This document shows, piece by piece, positions 8,338 to 11,338 of a DNA stretch of 11,338 bases (within the stretch, counting starts at the first letter, position 1; every line of letters begins with the position of its first letter). The position numbers were made by a program, and so were the translations under genes. Where the stretch lies: positions 1 through 11,338 of the forward strand of contig JAPUKM010000153.1 of NCBI GenBank assembly GCA_027295645.1, read 5' to 3'. Below the pieces are notes generated by a model, which saw only the letters and a list, made by a program, of their open reading frames with translations, did no database searches and had not been told where the DNA came from. Source of the DNA: Chloroflexota bacterium (GTDB taxonomy: Bacteria; Chloroflexota; Dehalococcoidia; Lucifugimonadales; JAPUKM01).

Positions 8338-9207
8338 ATGACCGACTTAGAGCTCAGAATCCTTGGCGATCTCTTCGGTGCACACCCTATCCCGGTAACC
8401 GTATACTCGACGCTAAGATCGTCATTCTTTTTGGATGCGATATTATTCGTTATCGTCGTGATTCTCCTATACGTCCTAAAGGGAACGGACCGAGCTGGTC
8501 GCCCGCCTCGGCTCACACCGAGCGCGGTTGCCATTATGGCTCTCGGAAGCCTGGTGGTGACGTTTGTCGTTGTATTTGGCTATCACACCTATATCTATTG
8601 GTGGGTCCCCGATCCAAAGGCGATCGGAATGTTGCTTGCGCTTCAAAAGAATCCGTGGATCCTGGCTTTCAATTTCATTCCGCATTTATGGGTGGCAGGA
8701 CTGACAGTGATCTGGATTCGAGGTGGGCGATTGAAAAGAGCCGATCTTGGACTCCAATGGCCGAGAATGTCAGCGACAGGGTTCCTCGGTTTGGTAGTTG
8801 GCGGCTTGCTGGCAATTGTGTTGGCTGCTTTCATTTGGTCCCTAGTCCTTCCTGGACCGGTCGCCCGTTCGGACACTGGTGTTTTGCTTGCGGAGATTGA
8901 GACAGCCCAAGTGCCAGGTGTTACGCTTTTTGCAATCATGTGGGTGGTGATGGTAGCGATCGGTGAAGAGATACTTTTCCGGGCCGTCATGTATGGAGCA
9001 CTTCGTGAGCGAACAACCATAGGGGTGGCCCTTCCCCTGGAATCGTTGTTATTTGCACTCTACCATGCACGCTGGAACGCCGTCGTTCCCTTGTTTGTAT
9101 CAGGCTGCGTGCTGACGTACTTGTACGAGCTGAAAGGATCGCTCTATATACCGATCCTTGTCCACGCCGGCTTTCTCGCAGTACTCGTGCTGTACTTGAC
9201 CATATAA
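8338..9207 (+). CDS. CPBP-family intramembrane glutamic endopeptidase / bacteriocin-immunity-like protein
   Basis: This 289-aa multi-pass membrane protein has about eight hydrophobic segments. It carries the CPBP (CAAX protease and bacteriocin-processing, Abi) motifs: EExxxR as GEEILFR (E210, E211, R215) and FxxxH as FALYH (F239, H243). A third His is present (H276, VHAGFL), but the usual Asn four residues later is Leu. Characterised members include Rce1, the CAAX prenyl endopeptidase, and proteins giving self-immunity to bacteriocins. It lies just after the Rhs tip on the same strand, where an immunity gene would be expected. The start is uncertain: ATG 8338 has no spaced ribosome binding site. 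An in-frame TTG at 8302 would add 12 residues, and the frame is open back to a stop at 8248-8250. Base composition is uneven and often low (24 G+C of 60 in 8401-8460), unlike its neighbours, which hints at transfer. Confidence 0.82.
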   Translation: MTDLELRILGDLFGAHPIPVTVYSTLRSSFFLDAILFVIVVILLYVLKGTDRAGRPPRLTPSAVAIMALGSLVVTFVVVFGYHTYIYWWVPDPKAIGMLLALQKNPWILAFNFIPHLWVAGLTVIWIRGGRLKRADLGLQWPRMSATGFLGLVVGGLLAIVLAAFIWSLVLPGPVARSDTGVLLAEIETAQVPGVTLFAIMWVVMVAIGEEILFRAVMYGALRERTTIGVALPLESLLFALYHARWNAVVPLFVSGCVLTYLYELKGSLYIPILVHAGFLAVLVLYLTI

Positions 9208-9248
9208 TTTTGTCAGCGCCAGACGGTAGACCGAGGTGACTCAAGCAG

Positions 9249-9272
9249 GGGGTCAGAGCTTTACATTTGACA
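9249..9272 (+). repeat. Left inverted terminal repeat of the RAYT element
   Basis: The 24 bases beginning GGGGTCAGAGC and ending ATTTGACA are the reverse complement of 10262-10285 apart from one position (G at 9256, where A is expected). It lies 42 bases after the membrane-protein stop codon and 67 bases before the transposase ATG. Confidence 0.8.
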
Positions 9273-9339
9273 TCCTTCCTCGTGTTTGATAGCCTGCTTT
9301 CTCGAAGCCGTTGTCCAGGGACCTCTCTCCTGACCAATC

Positions 9340-10281
9340 ATGGCGCGACCGTTACGCATTGCTTATCCTGGCGCGTTCTACCACGTCGTGAATCGGGGCG
9401 TCGAGCAGCGCATCATCTTCGCGGATAAGAGCGACTACACCCAGTTCCTCAACCTCCTGGAACTTCTGCATGCCTCCTTCGGGTTTCGGGTACATAGCTA
9501 CTGCCTGATGCCGAACCACTACCATCTGTATCTGGAGACCCCGCACGGCCATCTCTCCCGTCTCATGCAGCAGCTCGATAGCCGCTATACGCAGTGGTTT
9601 AATCGACGCCATCGCCGGATCGGGCCCCTCTTCCAAGGACGCTACAAAGCCCTCTTGGTCGACAAGGAGGCATATTCCCTGGCCGTGTCGCGGTATATTC
9701 ACCTCAATCCGGTCAAGGCCAAGCTCGTCCGAAAGCCCGAGGCCTACGCCTGGTCCAGTTACGCGACCTTCCTTGGCCGGCGACGGCCAGCCAGCTTCCA
9801 GGAGACAAAGTGGCTCTTGGGACAGCTGGGACGGAGCCGTGGCGAGGCAAGGCAGGCCTTTCACCGCTTTACCACAGCGGGGCTCCAAGACTCCTGGGAG
9901 CCATTTGCAGCGGCAGAAGGCGGGATACTGCTGGGGAGTGACCGCTTTGTAGACTGGGTAAAGCGCCGATTTCTACCGAGGCGGCGCGATGGAGCAATCT
10001 CCCAGTTACGGCACCTCCAAAAGCCGCGGGACGTGACCCGAATCGAGGAGGCGGTGGCCCGCTTAACCACGGATCCCCGGTTGCGTCGGAAACTGCTCGT
10101 CTATGCCTTGAGGCGCTTTACTCCCCTCACCTTACGTGAAGTCGGCGACCGGGTCGGGGGGATGCAGGCCGTGACCGTTTCCCAGGTGGTGAGGCGTTTG
10201 GCTCATCAAGGGAACCGGCCGGGACACATCTCGGCATTGCTGCAGCACCTGGAGCGGAAAGTGTCAAATGTAAAGCTTTGA
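9340..10281 (+). CDS. REP-associated tyrosine transposase (Y1/IS200-like, HUH)
   Basis: This 313-aa single-strand DNA transposase belongs to the RAYT group. The N-terminus (ARPLRIAYPGAFYHVVNRG) is typical. The HUH metal-binding pair is in PNHYHL (H60 and H62), and the nucleophile is probably Y119 in SRYIHLNPVKA. FQGRYKALLVD lies between them, as in the family. Residues about 225-310 form a helical C-terminal extension with a DnaA-like helix-turn-helix look (TLREVGDRVGG, then VTVSQVVRRL). The protein is therefore longer than the compact enterobacterial RAYTs (about 165 aa). The last six codons and the stop (10261-10281) lie in the right terminal repeat. No good ribosome binding site precedes the ATG, so expression may be low. 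No frameshift is seen and both active-site motifs are intact, so the enzyme is probably functional. Gene identity is firm; choice of the catalytic Tyr follows family knowledge. Confidence 0.93.
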   Translation: MARPLRIAYPGAFYHVVNRGVEQRIIFADKSDYTQFLNLLELLHASFGFRVHSYCLMPNHYHLYLETPHGHLSRLMQQLDSRYTQWFNRRHRRIGPLFQGRYKALLVDKEAYSLAVSRYIHLNPVKAKLVRKPEAYAWSSYATFLGRRRPASFQETKWLLGQLGRSRGEARQAFHRFTTAGLQDSWEPFAAAEGGILLGSDRFVDWVKRRFLPRRRDGAISQLRHLQKPRDVTRIEEAVARLTTDPRLRRKLLVYALRRFTPLTLREVGDRVGGMQAVTVSQVVRRLAHQGNRPGHISALLQHLERKVSNVKL

Positions 10282-10339
10282 CCCCATTATATTTGACCAA
10301 AGTGTCAAATGTAAAGCTTTGACCCCATTATATTTGACC
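10258..10339 (+). repeat. Perfect 41-bp tandem repeat (two copies) at the right end of the RAYT element
   Basis: Positions 10258-10298 and 10299-10339 are identical over 41 bases. Each unit begins AAAGTGTCAAATG and contains the 24-bp terminal repeat followed by a TTGACCCCATTATAT-like segment. A shortened third copy of the distal half (TGACCCCATTATAT, one T shorter before the next TGACC) follows at 10335-10355. The first unit overlaps the 3' end of the transposase gene. The unit has an internal GTCAAA...TTTGAC pair with an 8-base loop. Confidence 0.9.
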
Positions 10340-10349
10340 CCATTATATT
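10319..10349 (+). promoter_or_regulatory. Possible outward promoter in the repeat
   Basis: TTGACC (10319-10324) is followed after 19 bases by TATATT (10344-10349). Each differs from the sigma-70 consensus at one position, but the spacing is longer than the ideal 17. If active it would drive the truncated gene starting at 10338/10359. The AT-rich repeat also contains TATAAT on the minus strand, so matches here may be fortuitous. Confidence 0.18.
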
Positions 10350-10358
10350 GACCCCGAG

Positions 10359-11207
10359 GTGACGATCTTTGGGGTCGGCTTTAGCCCGACGCTGAGTCAA
10401 AACCAGGTGAGCTTCAACGGGACCTCCGCACCGGTGACGGCCTCGACCGATCAGACGATCACCACCGAGGTTCCGGCAGGCGCCACCACCGGCCCCATCG
10501 CGGTTACTACGCCTCTCGGCAGCGCGACGTCGCAGGAGAACTTTATTGTCGTCCAGATTGTCACCGTGAGCCCCAAGACGGCCACGGTCCTTGTGGGTGG
10601 CGCCGTCCAGTTCACAGCAAACACGGCGGTCGAGTGGCGCGTCAATAACCTGACCGGCGGGAATACTACTATCGGAACGATCAGTCCTGAGGGACTCTAT
10701 CGGGCGCCAACGACGCTGCCGGATCCGCCAGAGGTGACCATCACAGGCGTGAGCAAAGCGGATCCCCGCTTGGAAGACGCCGCCCTCGTAACGATGCTGT
10801 TAGTGCCTGAGCGCTTTGCCGCCCCGGAGGTCAGCGTCCAATTCGCTGATCCACCCCTCCAGGCTAACCCCGACCAGGCTCCCCTGGTTGCTGCGACATT
10901 TGCTCCATTCATTACCAGCCTCAGCCCGGGCTCGGGAGTGGCCGGAGGCGCTTCCTTCATCCTGACTGTTAACGGTGAGGGATTCGGTGGGGCCACCGGT
11001 CTCCAATTCGTACTGAACGGAGCGAGTGACCCCGACATAACGATGAGTGGCGTGACTCCCGCTGCAGACGGACGCTCGCTCACTGCGACGATCACAATTG
11101 CCGGGACCGCGACCCCAGGCCCGCGGACCGTCCGGGTCGTCACCCCGGCCGGAGCCTCAACAATTCAACCTCTCGCGGGGAATGTTTTTGAAGTCACGAG
11201 CCCGTGA
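10359..11207 (+). CDS. 5'-truncated IPT/TIG and Ig-like surface protein, probable gene remnant
   Basis: The frame is open from 10338, just after an in-frame TGA in the repeat, and the only early start is GTG 10359 (282 aa). The product begins inside a TIG domain: EVTIFGVGFSPTLSQNQVSFNG is the middle of the first strand region, and the usual leading residues, signal peptide and ribosome binding site are absent. Residues 1-65 are TIG 1 and 66-150 a bacterial Ig-like domain (VTVSPKTATVLVGGAVQFTA, later GTISPEGLYRAP). About 188-280 is TIG 2 (ITSLSPGSGVAGG to GNVFEV), which resembles the TIG domain of the giant Rhs protein (GGATALTFLNGGTADTDIT against GGATGLQFVLNGASDPDIT). Such modules occur in exported adhesin-like proteins. 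The start abuts the RAYT repeats, so the 5' part was most likely lost with the insertion. It may still be translated from GTG, but probably not exported. Confidence 0.75.
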   Translation: MTIFGVGFSPTLSQNQVSFNGTSAPVTASTDQTITTEVPAGATTGPIAVTTPLGSATSQENFIVVQIVTVSPKTATVLVGGAVQFTANTAVEWRVNNLTGGNTTIGTISPEGLYRAPTTLPDPPEVTITGVSKADPRLEDAALVTMLLVPERFAAPEVSVQFADPPLQANPDQAPLVAATFAPFITSLSPGSGVAGGASFILTVNGEGFGGATGLQFVLNGASDPDITMSGVTPAADGRSLTATITIAGTATPGPRTVRVVTPAGASTIQPLAGNVFEVTSP

Positions 11208-11209
11208 TC

Positions 11210-11215
11210 AGGAGG
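11210..11215 (+). promoter_or_regulatory. Strong ribosome binding site
   Basis: A perfect AGGAGG lies 6 bases before the ATG at 11222 and 3 bases after the stop of the TIG gene. It fixes the start of the next gene and suggests that both genes were part of one transcript. Confidence 0.85.
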
Positions 11216-11221
11216 TACGTA

Positions 11222-11338
11222 ATGCGAAGAGAGGTTCTAAGGATTAGCTGTGGGCTCCTTGGCGCGAGCCTCCTTCTGACGACCCCCAAACTTACTGACG
11301 CGCAGACGTTTTCGAGTGGGAGTACGGGAGCTGACGGC
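11222..11338 (+). CDS. Exported protein, N-terminal part only (cut by window end)
   Basis: Thirty-nine codons are present and the frame is open to the window end. The start is MRREVLRIS, followed by a hydrophobic segment CGLLGASLLL and then TTPKLTDAQTFSSG. This is a typical Sec signal peptide with likely cleavage after DAQ or DA. The mature start (FSSGSTGADG) is Gly/Ser-rich, as seen at the start of large secreted beta-rich proteins. The function cannot be told from this fragment. It follows the TIG gene after 14 bases with a strong ribosome binding site, so it probably belongs to the same operon of surface proteins. Confidence 0.8.
   Translation, partial: MRREVLRISCGLLGASLLLTTPKLTDAQTFSSGSTGADG

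Larger units (their letters stand above)
9249..10339 (+). mobile_element. RAYT-type IS200-like element with inverted terminal repeats
   Basis: A single HUH transposase gene lies between a left repeat (9249-9272) and a right repeat (10262-10285). The two are inverted copies, matching at 23 of 24 positions. The right repeat belongs to a 41-bp unit present twice in tandem (10258-10298 and 10299-10339). Elements of this type carry one transposase next to short palindromic repeats that it recognises, and move as single strands without making target duplications. Each repeat holds its own GTCAAA...TTTGAC inverted pair (one mismatch in the left copy), so it could fold as a hairpin. The exact right boundary (10285, 10298 or 10339) cannot be fixed from this window. 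Confidence 0.72.

Noticed and set aside
10293..10349. TATAAT hexamers on the minus strand within the tandem repeat, as promoters firing into the transposase gene
   Set aside because: No -35 element at 16-18 bases accompanies them; they arise from the AT-rich core of the repeat.
10258..10355. CRISPR array
   Set aside because: The repeats are directly adjacent with no unique spacers, only two full units are present, and there are no cas genes.

Overview
The window looks like part of a GC-rich (roughly 60% G+C) bacterial genome that encodes very large exported repeat proteins. All supported genes lie on the + strand. The mix of IPT/TIG, NHL, bacterial Ig-like and Rhs/YD modules, plus an IS200-like REP-associated transposase, suits an environmental lineage such as Methylomirabilota/Rokubacteria. 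That assignment is an impression of style and not a demonstrated placement.

Layout. Positions 1-344 carry no convincing gene. They hold a stretch rich in inverted repeats (about 8-105) and a good intrinsic-terminator hairpin (139-181). This is either the end of an upstream transcript or a structured leader. Positions 345-8198 are one giant gene (2617 aa) for a secreted YD/Rhs protein. In order it has a signal peptide, a six-bladed NHL propeller, TIG and Ig-like modules, a transthyretin-like carboxypeptidase-regulatory domain, a plug-like region, a second six-bladed propeller, about 28-30 YD repeats, the Rhs-associated core, and a variable C-terminal tip of 143 aa. The order TTR-like, plug, NHL, YD shell, core is that of animal teneurins.

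Downstream is a multi-pass CPBP-family membrane protein (8338-9207) in a less GC-rich stretch. CPBP proteins include bacteriocin-immunity proteins, so the Rhs tip and this gene can be read, tentatively, as an effector/immunity pair.

Positions 9249-10339 are a RAYT-type (IS200/Y1 HUH) mobile element. Its transposase gene sits between 24-bp inverted terminal repeats, and the right repeat encodes the transposase stop codon and lies inside a perfect 41-bp tandem duplication. Abutting the right end is a TIG/Ig-like gene that starts in the middle of its first TIG domain (10338-11207), so its 5' part has been lost. A closely spaced gene with a strong ribosome binding site then encodes a second exported protein, cut by the window end (11222-11338).
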